Program-made: the position numbers and the translations under genes
Assembly (NCBI GenBank): GCA_035236585.1
Contig: CP141127.1
Span: 63,407,495-63,471,494, forward strand
DNA length: 64,000 nucleotides
Source of the DNA: Warburgia ugandensis
Taxonomy: Eukaryota > Streptophyta > Magnoliopsida > Canellales > Canellaceae
Direction of reading: 5' to 3'
The notes under the pieces: generated by a model
Database searches by the model: none
Told to the model about the DNA's origin: nothing
The model's input: the letters and a program-made list of their open reading frames with translations, nothing else
In this document: positions 29,244 to 41,999 of the stretch, in pieces
Layout of the letters: each line of letters opens with the position of its first letter
Numbering within the stretch: position 1 is the first letter of the stretch

Positions 29244-32200
29244 TTGTTTTGCTTTATAAATTATGACCCTCTCCCACCCCGCACTCGACCTAAATTTTTT
29301 AAAAACCCTACCTCAACCAGAGCAAAAACCCAAACTAGAAGAAGAAGGAGGAGAGAAAGGAAAAGAGAATGCGTGTTACCCAACACAAGGAGAGTGAAGA
29401 AGGACGAGGAGAGAGAGGGGAGAGAAGAAGAAGGAGAGACAGAGACAGGGATAGAGGGAGAAACTGACTGTGCCCACCTGTGCTATTTATCCTAAGTAAG
29501 AAGAAGAGAATAAAAAGGATAATAATAAATGGAAGGAGGTAACTACTCTTGGAATTTCTATCTCGCCATTTTCTGCCTCTTTTTTTTGTTATGTAAAAAA
29601 ATTGTAGTATATCTCAGATATCCTTACTAGCCTTATTTGTCCAATGAACTTGATCAAAGAGACAATATAGGGTTAACACTATTTTTAAATTATAGGTCTT
29701 TCAAACTCATTCCCTTTGATGGCATTGCCTGCATGGAGTCTCCTGTAACACCCAAATAGCATGTTTATGAAAATAGTTATAAACACTCTACTCTGTAAAA
29801 GTGGAAACATAGCCCAGCTCTTAATGGAGCTCTGGAAACACAGGGTTGGCAAGCAGTCTTTAGATTTAGAATCCACAAGGTTTTTACCTTTCATTGACAA
29901 GCCCAATCAGTAATCACTATTGAATATGTTTGTTATATTTCTTTTTTGAGATATTTAGACCTTTACTTTAAACTATTTGAAAAATAAGGCTTACTTCTTC
30001 TTCTTTTTTATTAATAAGAGAGGTTTGCAGTTGGAAGATGGTAAGAATAGGCTTACTGTCACATGACTGATGAAAATTTGGAAACTTAGTGATAATAATG
30101 CCTTTCTCACATAGCTTTTAGATAACCCTAAATTAGTGAGCATGGAATTAAGACCATCTCAACTAATGTTTAGTTCTTTTGCTTACTAACACTGCTTCAA
30201 AATGTAACCTCTTTGATCAAATCTCAATGTATTAATCTTTACATTATAACTATTGGTTGGTTTTTTCCTACATTTTTTTATTTTTTGTTTGAATCACCAA
30301 TTTATCATTATTTTCAACTGATCTAATTATAGTGTTGTCACTTATGAAGGAAGCATGTAACATGAAGAATATGAATAACATGAAGAACAATCTAGCACAT
30401 GTATACCTGTTAAGAAAAAGGGCAAAGGTCGAAAAAAATGGAACATAAAATTAAGAGATAGGCAAAGGGAATGGAAGAGATGATACAATTTAATAGTAGA
30501 GGGCATATGATAGGTGCTAGTGCACATTCATATGCTGGTTTCATATGTTGCACAGTTAGAAGTATGGTGCCAATCTTAGTGACTAATTGGAGACATGTGT
30601 AACTATCAAACAAAGATGTAATATGGAAAATGGTCAAGGTATGTAAATTCTTCCTATATATAATATAACATGTCCTTGTTATTTTTCTTCACATAGACTA
30701 ACGTGCTTCTTTTTTATTTTTTAGTCTGTCTTTGCTGTCTCTAATGAATGCAAGAAGAATGTGTTAAAGGGGTTGATGAACAATGGAGGAAATAGAAGAG
30801 TGAGCTTGCAAGAAAGTACATATTTCCAAATGCTAGTGATCCATCAAGGCTTAACATTGTCCCTAAGTTGTATTCCTGCTTTATTGACTAGGATGCATGG
30901 AATCAATTTGTACAGTTTAGGTTCTCATCTGATTTTGAGGTAATTACAACTAACCCAAATTTTGATTCCTATAATTATTAAAGTCGAATGTATTTTGATT
31001 ACATTCCTTTGATGTGTAGGAAAAGCGTATGAAAGGACAAATGGTGGGTACAACTAATCATATGCAGCACCACCATTCTAGGGTTAGCTATGCACAGTTA
31101 GAGGAAGAAGAAGTAAGTATATGTAATAGTTCATTTTTATTTAGATTTACTAGAATTTTATTTTATTAACTCTGACTTAGTGTCTCTCTTAACAGTAAAA
31201 TAAGGCTAGGACCACAGAGCCCATCAACCATGCTCTTCTTTTAAAAATGACACATTCAAAAGAGCGTAACTCCCAAACCTTCAGTAATGAAAATAATGCA
31301 ATAATTACATCACAAATTGTAAGTGGTTTTATGTACCTACCTGCATATCTCTTGGATTATATTACATATATCATATATGGATTTGATCTTGTTATGACAA
31401 TTACATGTGCATGAAGAGCTGACCTAAAAAAGTGCAACTACAAGAACTCTAAGCAGTACTACTATAAAGCAGAACATCCTTTATAGGGTTATGGGCAATA
31501 AAGACGAGCACCTTGGGTAAGTAAGGGGCTAAGGCCACGGTGTGGTTCCTTCCAAGTTTTCCCTAAATCAAAGAATCCATTTGTAGAAGACTTGGAAGCA
31601 TGGAAGGAGAAAACCTCTGAGGAGATATATAAGAAGGTGAAGAATGATTTGTGTAAGGACTTTTAGAGTCATATAAGTACACGCCATTATATTGTTCCTT
31701 GACCACAATCTAACAATAGTTGCACTCCTCCATCTCAAGAAGAGGTGGCAGAGCAAGTCTTTGAAGGAGATTTCCTAATCATTAAGGTATGTATTGATAT
31801 ATTTACTTTTGCAATGTTGAATTATTTAGTAATATTTTCATGATTATACATATATAGATGTTATTTCTCAACTATAGTTGGGTTAGTGTATGTTGCAGCT
31901 ACATATAGCTGAGAACTATGTCACTATAGCTACATTGTATGAGGTTCATTCCATGACTTTTGTCACATTGCATGACAACTCGATGCATCTATACATTAAG
32001 TGTTTGTGCATTATTGCCGCCATCCAACCAGATGTCTACTACCATTTTCATTACATGAGGACGATATTGAAATTGTTAGGGATGCAATTGGATATCATAT
32101 GGAATGGTACATACACAATGTAGAGATCAGGTGGAGGTTCCTCCTAATGTGCCTTTATGCTAAGGGAACTATACAGACTAATAAATGAAGATCAAGAAAT

Positions 32201-33361
32201 CAGCCCCGTAAGGATAGAGGCAGGTATGCTTGCCGGTGGATATGGTTGAGGTTCCACTCTGAAGGAGGACCTCTTAACCATATGTAATATTGCTCAACTA
32301 GAATTCACAAACATAGTCTTCTATATCTGGTATGTCGTATACCTGTTATATTAAAAATCAAAATAACATTACTTATTTCTTTAATAAGACATGATATTTA
32401 TTTGACACTAACCCAATGCAGGTCTTTGCATAATAAATTGCAAAGATTAGAGGTCAAGGACATTTACAAATTCCTTGAGCCTGCTGTTGTCTTTGGACTA
32501 AAGGAGCATTTGCCCATGGAGAAACAACTAGAAGATATCATACTTGGACTCTTGCCTTGTGCGAAGGGGTAGGCCTTACTGATTCTCTATAGTAGCTGAT
32601 AAGTTATAATATATGTTGCTAAATTATATCATTTCATACACATGAATATTTATATCAGTTAAGATTTAAAACTTACAATTGAATTATTATATTTATAGGT
32701 CCCATTGGATGTTGTTAGCTTTTGATGTGCATGGTGGGCATGCAATGTTTTTTATACTTGTGGAGCGCATATTCAAGGACAGCTAATGGAAATGATCAAT
32801 TAGTAAGTCTTTATTATTTTATTAATTATAATAAGTAGACACCTGATAACTATCATATCATTCATAATGTAATACTTTTTAATTATATATGTGCAGTGCA
32901 TGGCGTAAATGGGCTAAGATGAAAGGTATTGATCACTAAGCAAAACTCAATTGGAAAAAGGTCAAGGTAAGGTTTATAAGTTCTTTACTATAATTTGTAA
33001 CGTGAACTTATTTCACATTATATTTGAACCTTTTCCATTACCTGTGATATGCAGTGCCCTAAACAACAATTTGATTGGGAGTGTGGTTATTATGTTGTCA
33101 AATACATGAGAACCTCATTCGTGGAGGATTTACAATATCACAATTGGGAAAGGAAAGGTAATTACCGATCATTGTTACAATTTTTTACTTTTCCTAACTG
33201 AATCTAAGATTGCATGTCATAACTAATTTATTATATGTTTCATGTAGGCGGATTTGGGAAGCAAGATTTACTCCGAGTTGGATCTAGATGACATTAGAAT
33301 AGAATGGACAGAAAATATTATGAATTTTAATTTGAAGTTCACTGATGTAACATGTTACTGA
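29244..33361 (+). pseudogene. CACTA-encoded protein: Transposase_24-like plus Ulp1-like protease
   Basis: Multi-exon gene on the plus strand with recognisable splice sites. The front part has exons at about 30342-30637, 30725-30939, 31020-31112 and 31196-31318. It resembles the plant En/Spm Transposase_24 domain, e.g. MKGQMVGTTNHMQHHHS followed by VSYAQLEEEE (31020-31112). The rear part has exons 32422-32568, 32699-32802, 32897-32966, 33055-33157 and 33248-33361. It resembles the C48 (Ulp1/SENP) cysteine protease: SHWMLLAFD carries the catalytic His and QQFDWECGYYVVKYM carries the Gln and Cys. Such a fusion is known in plant CACTA and some other DNA transposons. In-frame stops (for example after KGIDH near 32938) and a frame change near 32750 make it non-functional. 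The first exon may start near 29369. Confidence 0.65.
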
Positions 33362-33769
33362 ATATATACATTTTTACTCAAATGAAATACAAAACATAAG
33401 TTCATTTCTATAGATATCTTCTACTTTTCATTTGATTGAAGTATATGTGTGCTTTCTTTATTTCAATGAGGGGAAAGTTGGGGTATTGAACAAGACATAT
33501 GGTTGTCTATGGAGAAGTGTGATTGTATATGCTTTCTTTAGTTCAATCCAATGTGAAGTGTATGGAGAAGTTAAATGTGGAGTGTTGGAAGTGAATATAT
33601 ACAATGACTGTAAGTGTAGCCTACAAAAGAAGTTAAGTGCATGTGTTATCTTGCTTTATAATGACTGTTTAATTAATGTACTTTGAAAAATATAACTGCA
33701 AGAAGAATGTATGTAACAAACAAAAACCAACAAAAAATATACAAACTGGTTAAGATTAGAAGGATGCAC

Positions 33770-34085
33770 AATATATGATGGTTATTCAAAAAAGTCCTAT
33801 ATTGCTATAAGAATATATGATGGTCCTATATTAATATAAGAATATAGGACGGTTTTTAAAAACTACCCTATATTGCTATAAGAATACAGGACGATTATTC
33901 AAAAACCGTCTTATATTGTTATAGTAATATATGATAGTTTTTGAAAACCGTCTTATATTATTACTATTATAAATTTGCAAGAAGATTTTGGTAGCCGTCC
34001 TATATTAGTATATGACGGTATTTTAAAAACTATCCTATATTATTAAGAATAAAGGATGGTTTATGATAACTGTCTTTTTTATTAA
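33770..34085 (+). repeat. CACTA subterminal repeats, right end
   Basis: At least eight inverted and direct copies of a tatatgatggttattcaaaa / aaaccgtcctatatt motif, the same family as 28720-29240 and 13608-26990. This marks the right end of the CACTA element. Confidence 0.8.
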
Positions 34086-34537
34086 GATAAGATAAATCAT
34101 GTTGTGTTAGTATTGCAATAGCGGCTCTCCTAGGATTCCTTCATCTAGGATTCCTAGGGAAGAGATATCACATTGTTTGAGGGACCTTAGATGCTGTCGG
34201 AGTAAAAGATCATTAATCATACGAGTCAACACGATGGGTTAATAGGTCGCATGTCATACGAGTCAAAAGATGGGTTAACAAGTCATGAGTTAGACAAGTC
34301 AACACAACGGATTAACAGGCCGTGACTCAGATGGGTCAACACAATTGGTCAACATGGGCTGACCCGAACACGACACAATTTTTGGCTTGTCATTTTTTGG
34401 TTGACCTGAAAATGACACGAACACAATAAAACTCGACCCTGACCCGGTACCTAAAAATGACACGAACACAATAAAATTGGACCTTGACCCAATAAATCCG
34501 TGTTGAGTTCGAGTCATGTTATCGTGTCATGTTGTAT

Positions 34538-34550
34538 TTTGCCTCCCCTA
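34538..34550 (-). repeat. hAT right terminal inverted repeat
   Basis: Minus strand TAGGGGAGGCAAA, immediately left of the octamer AAGAAGAG. One mismatch to the left terminus. Confidence 0.85.
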
Positions 34551-34558
34551 AAGAAGAG

Positions 34559-36219
34559 GCCTGCCTAGGGCCACCGTCATAGAAGGCCTTTTATTTACAT
34601 GATAAGGTTGCCAATAGTAGGGTGAAAATTCACTATTCAAGAATAACTTGATTTATGGATTGTTATTCTCATGCCAAACTTCTTGTTAGCTCACTGGGTT
34701 ATTTAATATTCACATATTGAAGTCTACATATAAACCCTTTGTGGTCTGCCTCTTTTTTTGAACCTGCATGTGCGGGAACTTCGTGCACCAGAAACAGCAA
34801 GATAGGCAGCTTGTGGACATTGTAACGTGCACACAACTCTACCAATCACATGCCTATCCGTCGTCCGAGGAACGATAAATCAGAAGTCCATGCTTGCATT
34901 TTATCGATGGCAAGCGTGCACTGTGCAGCCAAGTCATCCTAAATTTCACTGTATCTACTGGCTCTCTTGGAAAAATAATGCACTAAGCCATATGTAACAA
35001 ACTCGCCAAATACTGTTTGGGTTTATTTAAAGCACTTAGCCAAATCAACTAACTATCGGGGCCAGGGGTGTATGTTTCTGGATTGACATTCAGATGCACC
35101 TTATGTGGTTTAAAAAGTTTCGTCTACTGAACCGCTTTGTTCAAATGTTAGATAGTTATACTCCAAAGTATTCTGCTCAGAAGACTGATGATGCTTCTAG
35201 AAACAGATGACTGCAATTTTGCCACTCTAACCATGCATTCGTGGTTGATCATGTTGGCATATCTGAAGACTTAGTTACATCATCTATGATCCACAATCAT
35301 ATCAAACATTGCCCCCGCTGGAAGCTAAGTTTTTGCAATCCAAGAAAAGTAGTTAGCCGATAAACTCATCTATTGATGGTCGATACACTTCGCTACAAAA
35401 GAAAACATGGGTCAGGCATCCGCCTGCACCCTTTACTGTTCCTTACCTTGTTGGCTCCTAAGCTTGAAACAAAAAGCATTGTAACAGCAACGCATAGGGG
35501 AGCTCACTATATATAAGTGCAGCCGCAATCACTGTAACTACCATGAAGTTGCACCCTATTGTAGCATTCATCTCTATCCAGACAAGGAGAGGGATGCGAG
35601 TAGATTATGCACAGCATTCTACTCAACATTCCACCGCTTTAACAACCCCATTTTTAAGCATGCTGTTAGACTCATCCCAGAAAAATGCACACATCCTGAA
35701 GAATCTATCATACGCATAAAACATCTACTGGAATAATAAGATGCTACTGGATCAGCAGATCCTGTTTACAAAAGAAGCCAAGTCGAGCAAGTTGAACGAG
35801 TTTTAAGCATAAATATGATCATGGTCATAAACCGCTGTTGTGGTTTATAAAACAGAACAAAATTAAATTGTAGAAGCATTAGCTGCAATATAAAGATGAC
35901 AAAATTCCACCAGCAGTTTCCAAGTAATTTGCAGAGAAATAAAGGAAATCTCATACATTCAAGCATGGCCACTGTACCACCCCGTACAGTATGATAATTG
36001 GAGCTACTGTACCACCCGTACATTAAGATAATTGGAGCTACTGTACCACACGTACAGTAAGATAATTGGACATGCATGGCAATAAGAACACGACTGTAGC
36101 ACAATAAAAAGAACCCTTGTCTTTTAGCAGCGACTGGAGGTAATATAAAAGGTGAAAATTTTAAAACCAGCCTTAAACAGCAAGAATAAGGAGAACGGGA
36201 GCACAGTTTCCTAGCAGCA
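34559..36219. other. Intergenic interval downstream of PGDH
   Basis: Mixed-composition DNA with no recognised gene, RNA or transposon. It includes a cactatatataag sequence at about 35507, which could be a chance TATA-like motif, and a short minisatellite at 35971-36070. Confidence 0.5.
35971..36070 (+). repeat. 34-35 bp minisatellite, about three units
   Basis: Units start at 35971, 36006 and 36040. The core is actgtaccaccc followed by gtacagtaagataattggag. It lies about 150 bp beyond the PGDH poly(A) signal. Confidence 0.9.
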
Positions 36220-36225
36220 TTTATT
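36220..36225 (-). other. Poly(A) signal candidate of PGDH
   Basis: Minus strand AATAAA, about 82 bp after the PGDH stop codon, within the usual distance for a near-upstream element. No other AATAAA lies closer to the stop. Confidence 0.5.
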
Positions 36226-36306
36226 TAGACTCACCCACTACAAAAACTGGGATCCTGAAAGAATTACGGAAGAGAAGGAATTCTCAACTGAGGGAGTCCC
36301 CTAACT

Positions 36307-39300
36307 CTATAGTTTGAGGAACACAAACTCTTCAACAGCTGGTATGTCACCGATCTTCTTGAGGGACTCCTTGTTTGGTTCCTCATCCACACCAATTGCC
36401 ATAATTGCCTGCTTCCTTGGAGCTGTTCTGCCAACACTCATGAAGCTTACATTCACATTCTGCTCAGCAAGAATGTTTCCCACCCGCCCAATCATGCCAG
36501 GCTGGTCAACCTGCCTGCAGAGTATTAGGTTGGCCTCAAGGCTCACATCTACACTGAAAGACCCCACACGTGTAAGATGGGGTATTCCATCCTTCACCCT
36601 TCCTTCAACTCTTATTTCACCAGAGTCTGATAAAGCACTGGCAAACCTTGACTCCACATTCATGATGTTAACTGCGATCGATTCCAGTGGGGATTCAGGT
36701 GACCCATCAATAACAATACGCTCCTCACTGATCCGGAGACCTCTTTGCTTGGCAGTGTAGTCAGCATTAACAAGGTTGACAAACACACTAGATATTGGCT
36801 CTATGATGCCCTTTGTGATCATGGCTCTCAGAAGTCTCGTGTCCAGATCATCTGGAGCCCGAGATGATGTATACACAACTTTGACCCCCTTTATGCCACT
36901 TCCTGCCACTAGTTGCACAGCCAACCTTCCGAGTTTCTCTGCCAGCACAACATAGGGTGCCAGCTCGGATAGAACCTGAGAAAAAACAGCTTTAAGAACA
37001 TAACCAACTAACATATATCCTGGATCTATGAAGGGAAATGTACAAAGTTTCTACCTCAGCAGGAACCATGGGGGCATTTACAGCAGTTGCTGCAAGTTCT
37101 CCTCTCAATGCTCCAACAACAGCTTCAGCTATTTCGATAGCTACACCTTCCTAAATTTGCATGATAGGGGAGTATTGTTAGTTGTATCACCAGCACAAGC
37201 ATATCTTTAAGAAGGTTATTGCAAAAATACAGACCTGAGCTTCCATCGTACTAGCTCCCAGGTGAGGTGTAACAGTGACATTTTCATGCTGCACCAACTT
37301 GCTGTCTTTGGGTGGAGGCTCTTCTGAGAAAACATCAAGTGCAGCCTGTTCCAAATAATAACACCATTCAGAAGAATGCTGGCTAGAAATTTTCAAATAT
37401 GAAAAAGTAACTTGCAAAAGAAAGGAAAATAAATATGTATGCATAATAGACCCATGGAGGATCTAAATGAGATAAAAGAGGACTGAAAATGGTAGGCCTT
37501 AAAATTCATCAAAATGATTGCAAAACCATCTAGCAATCATTAGCATCATAGTTCATGGTTAAGTCAAGGATTGATAATCAATTTGCAAGAAGAAGAAACA
37601 AGGTATGGAAATTTTCCATAATGCAAGAATAGGAAAAGTCTGCAACTTCAGATCTTGAAGGAAAGAGATAAACCATCATATAGTCATGTAGCTTGTAGAT
37701 GTTTGCAGGTATAAATGTAACTATACCATGAAGCAACAAAATTGACATTCTCATTGCAGAAAGGTGGCATGCAGAAACAGCATAATTTGTTCCTCCCCAA
37801 TGGATTTAAAAATCAGCACATAAGATGGACAAGCAGGGGATACTAATTGACATACAGAACATGGAACTAATTGACATTCCCAAGCATAACTGCAGAAAAA
37901 GTACCTGAGCAATGGTTCCATTATCAAGTGCTCTCACCAAAGCATCTTCATCAATAACTCCACCCCTAGCGACATTAACGATACGTACTCCCTTCTTCAT
38001 CTTTGCAAAGGATTCATCATTGAAAACCTTCTTAGTAGCAGGAGTGAGTGGCATATGGAGTGAAATGAAATCAGCAGCTGCTAAAGCCTCGTCAAAAGAT
38101 ACTAATTCCACCCCAATAGCGCGGGCTCTGTCAGCAGGGGCATATGGGTCATGTGCAATAACATGCATACCCAGTCCTTTGGCACGTCTTGCAATTTCAG
38201 ATCCAACCTTTCCGAAACCCATTACAGCCAGTGTCTTTCCAACCAGAGAAACACCAACATATTTGTTTCGTTGCCATTTGCCTGCAAAACACATAACAGT
38301 TAGCAAGCAAGACCAGATACACACTCCAACAGGAATAATCTGGCATGAACATGGAGACATTCCCTCCTTAATTGGATAAGTTTCACGCAGTATAAAGGTA
38401 AAGCATTCCCATTAATAAAAGAGTTGTTGGCTTCTGAAGCACAAAGAAATGATGCAGCCTCAACAGAGGAATGGAAATAACCAGCAAAATAACTAAAAAG
38501 GAGAACACCAACTAATTAGCAAGAACAGCTTCCTCTTCTAAAACAAATAAAAAACAGAATATCAAGTAAATGAGAATCAAACCTCAAGTCGATAAAACTA
38601 CATGCAGAAAATAACAGAATGAGACAAAAGGAATTACAGTGGGTCATGCCTTGTTTGGGAACAGCCTACTAATAAGAACTTATTGTTCCATCATAAGGTG
38701 TCCATACAAATATGTATGCTTATCCTGTAAACATCTTTGACTGAAAGTGGATCCCCAATCTAACACAATTCACCCTAATCTATCTAAATACCCCATGAAA
38801 TTTTGGATGTAAACTCCTCCAATGAGCGAACTCATTACTCAAATCAGACCCTATGCAAACTGATATTCAAACCAGAGTAATCTACAGTTCCTAAGAGAAA
38901 TCTCAACAGAAAAGGAGCAGGACTTGAAGTTTCTTGGAAAACTGGGAAAATGAATTACAAAAGTATTTCCTTCTGATGACATCATCAGTGAGTGGTAACA
39001 GGGACCCAACTTGGCTAAATCTAGTTTGATCCAGACAAGTCAATTCTTTCTTGCTAAATTTTCACGAAATCTTATTTTCCGTTGAATATTTTCTCTAATT
39101 TCTAGAAAAGAACTAATCTTTCCATAAAAATACCCTAAATGCAACTGGGCCCTCATAACCAGTTAACCAAAACAAAAGACAACCGGAGACGAGTGCCCTG
39201 AACCTTTGGCTGCATGTGAAGCAATAGAGATATTTCCAACAAAATCCAAAATAAAAAAACAGAAGGATCAAAGTTAGAAAAAGAGTGTCCCATTATAGGG

Positions 39301-41898
39301 TCTAACAAAAGCAATTCCCACAACAATAATCTTTCAGCGCTTCAGGCTACATGCCAAACAAAATGTAAAGTGTGGTACCCATGCATTCCTATTATAAGCA
39401 TACTAAGCATGGAGAGAGCGTATAAAGAGTTGGTTATCAATGAAGACTCAAGCAGCTACTGACAAGTCTTTTTTTTTTTTCCTATGGACGGAAAGGAGAG
39501 TATTGGCCAACAAAACCGAAGGTATTTGCATTGCAGATTATGGAGGAGGAGAAACAGTGAAAAGATGCACGTTAGAGTTCTTTTATCATGGCTAGATTAT
39601 GCAAAATATTTGGTTAAAGAAAATCCCATGATGCCTTTCAACTACAAAGCACTCTCTCTTTCTCAAGAAACCTTCAAAGAAATTCTCAGTATCAAACATC
39701 ATTATTACACCAAAGATGTCCAGATTTTGGAAATCAAACAAATTACTCAGTTATGCCAAAAAGACGAGCTGGTCAAATATATCAAAGCCTCATTTTTAAG
39801 AATGATTTAAGTTAAATAACCTTTCAAATTGGCACAGAAAAAGTCAACTGGAGCAAGATGCAGCAACTGTACAAGTTGTTCAACCTCACCTATTCAACAG
39901 TAATTTCTGTGGTTATCTTGTAAAGAACCACCATAGACTTGATGCCATGAACCACGAAACAAAGGAGGATCAAGATTTCCACCTGATTAATTCCATGGAT
40001 AGAATAAAGTTTGATCTTTCTCCCACTGAAGAATCTATTTTACAGCTTCAATCATTTATCTTGAAAGGTAAATTTAAGTAAGGATAAATTTTCAAATAAT
40101 AATTACTTGTTAAATGCACCAAAGCCTTCTAGAGCAGTAACACAGAGGAGTCTCTGACCTGGCTGAATAGGGCTCAAGGCAGTGCATGGCTGTATGTGGC
40201 TTTAACTTCAAAGAAAAAAAGAAAAAAAAAACTTGTTAAACATCAAAGGGCAAGCTTATATACCAGCGCTTTCTTCATACTTACAAGAAGTTTAATAGAT
40301 CTCATCAGCATGGAGCCTGAGCTTATATGACGACACGAACCAAACTTACAAACATGGCCAGAGCTTATGTAATAACTAAAACACAGGCACCAGGTGCTCT
40401 GTTCTAATCTGAACCAAGACTGACAAACTTAACAATCATATTTCATAAGCCAACTATCCTGCAAGCCTCCAATAATTTTCTTCTTCTACAGATCTAAGCA
40501 ATACATAACAAATCCAAGACAATTCTCCTTGCATACTGGTCAATCAAGTGACTCTAGAACTCCTAGTTGAAACAGAAAATATAGAGATCAAGCTAGAAAA
40601 AAGCAAGAACTTTAAACCAGACATATATCTACGGCATACATCCAAATAATACGAAAATAGAAGCAGAAGAAAAAATTTTCGACGGCGAGCTGATATTAGT
40701 TCAGAACATTGAACAAATATAGCATACATTACAATCAAGATATGACTGTTGGAAATTTTTTATGGTCCTTAACATTTGGGATTCAAAATTTACACATTTA
40801 ACATGTGTCATAACTGCCCATGGCAGTTATCCTTGATGGAAGGATAACTGTCATTAACTATCATCTCTTAAGGGTCCCTAATCCTGTAATTCGAGTGACT
40901 GTCTTTACAGTTTGGTTCTCCATCACCATGAATTGAAAAGGATTAGAAGATCACTTAAACTGCCTTGGATCTTTATTGCTATGGCTGGAGGTAAGTTTCT
41001 AATCATCCATTTGTGCTTCTGCTAATATTTTCTAGTTGATTGTAAACATTCATGTTTGGTTTACATGTGCTCCTGCTATATGTTTCTGATTTGTGTAAAC
41101 ATTACATGAAAAGGGTTTATAACGACTTCTATCGGTCCCGACAAATCTTGACATGGAATTCCATGCTCTGTCAACAGATCTGCCAATTTCAAGCTTCCAA
41201 CTAGTAACTAACAAGAGAAGGATTAAATTTCTCCGATTTTCTTTCAAGAAACAGAAAGAAAAACGAAGAATCTCACCAGCTTTCATGGAAGTGTCGGCTT
41301 GAGCAACATTCCGGGCCATGGCAGCAAGCAGAGCAATTCCGTGCTCCGCAGCAGCAACAGTGTTCGCCGTGGGAGCATTCACAACAAGACAACCGCTTTC
41401 GGTAGCCGCCTGCAGATCCACGTTATCGATCCCAACTCCTGCTCTTCCAACAACCTTCAACCTACCTTTTCCCGCCTCAAAAACTTCTCTCGTTACCTTC
41501 GTCCCGCTCCTCACGATCAGCGCATCACAAAGCGAAATCTTGGAGCAAAGTTCCTCCGGAGTGAGATTGTAAGAGCAATCAACATTCGCGAAGCTCCGTA
41601 GAAGCTCCAATCCGGCTTCTCCGAGCTTCTCGGAGACAAGAACCGTCGGTTTTGAATCCAACGCTCGGACTTCAAGAGCTTTGCGTGAAGATTTTGTTTC
41701 TTTTGGAGAATCTAGGGTTCTGAGAGCTTGACCGACCAAGAGAGAGGGAGACCGACAGCTAGAGAGTTTCAAGGAGATCGACGAAGCAGAAGAGGATTTG
41801 AGAAATGTAAGGATTGAAGAGCGATCTGATGAAGAAGAAGAGGGATATTGAGAAGGAACAGATGCTGAAAAAATGGTCTTGGTAGAAGCAGACGCCAT
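36307..41898 (-). CDS. PGDH: D-3-phosphoglycerate dehydrogenase, chloroplastic
   Basis: Oxidises 3-phosphoglycerate to 3-phosphohydroxypyruvate with NAD+, the first step of the phosphorylated serine pathway, in plastids. Coding exons (minus strand): 41898-41277, 38281-37905, 37345-37235, 37150-37055, 36975-36307. All introns are GT-AG; total 1875 nt, 624 residues, no stop or frame break. Residues 1 to about 75 are a Ser-rich transit peptide. The catalytic domain starts at [10 protein letters not shown] (83) with [11 protein letters not shown] (151-161). The NAD fold has GFGKVG (229-234) and acidic D252. The expected catalytic residues are Arg313 (NVARGG), Glu342 (FSEE) and His361 (TPHLGA). 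The ASB domain follows, then a C-terminal ACT domain (about 552-624, DQPGMIG at 559-565), a regulatory fold. Length matches plant PGDH (about 590-624). The start is the first in-frame ATG before the transit peptide. Confidence 0.97.
38282..41276 (-). other. Intron 1 of PGDH (2995 bp)
   Basis: GTGAGA donor and TTTTGCAG acceptor. It is far longer than the other three introns (559, 84 and 79 bp). It contains an unrecognised 108-codon open frame on the opposite strand (39484-39810), a poly(T) run at about 39471-39480, and overlapping hairpins at 40810-40849. The stretch from about 40747 begins TGTTGGAAAT and could be a small Copia-type LTR remnant, but no matching target duplication is visible. 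Confidence 0.75.
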
Positions 41899-41974
41899 GG
41901 TTTTTGTTTCTTTGCCTCTTCTGGCTCGAACAGAGAGATTTTCCAGTGGAGATTCGCAGGGGCCTTTCCGCCAG

Positions 41975-41981
41975 CTTTATA
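41975..41981 (-). promoter_or_regulatory. TATA-box candidate of PGDH
   Basis: Minus strand TATAAAG, 77-83 bp upstream of the PGDH ATG. Transcription would start about 30 bp downstream, near 41945, leaving a 5' leader of roughly 45 nt. This is inference from position and motif only. Confidence 0.4.
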
Positions 41982-41999
41982 ACCACGGCGACATTTTTG

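Noticed and set aside
29244-29495. Arg/Glu-rich 83-codon frame as a separate small gene
   Set aside because: It lies at the start of the CACTA gene in purine-rich leader-like sequence; no independent support.
35500-35530. Promoter of an unannotated gene (cactatatataag)
   Set aside because: No coding sequence or splice pattern follows on either strand.
36314-36760. 148-codon plus-strand frame opposite PGDH exon 5, and similar frames at 37912-38379 and 41299-41601
   Set aside because: Antisense shadows of conserved PGDH exons; the protein match is on the minus strand.
40747-41104. Copia solo LTR in PGDH intron 1 (TGTTGGAAAT start)
   Set aside because: No matching target duplication or convincing right terminus; kept only as a remark in the intron entry.
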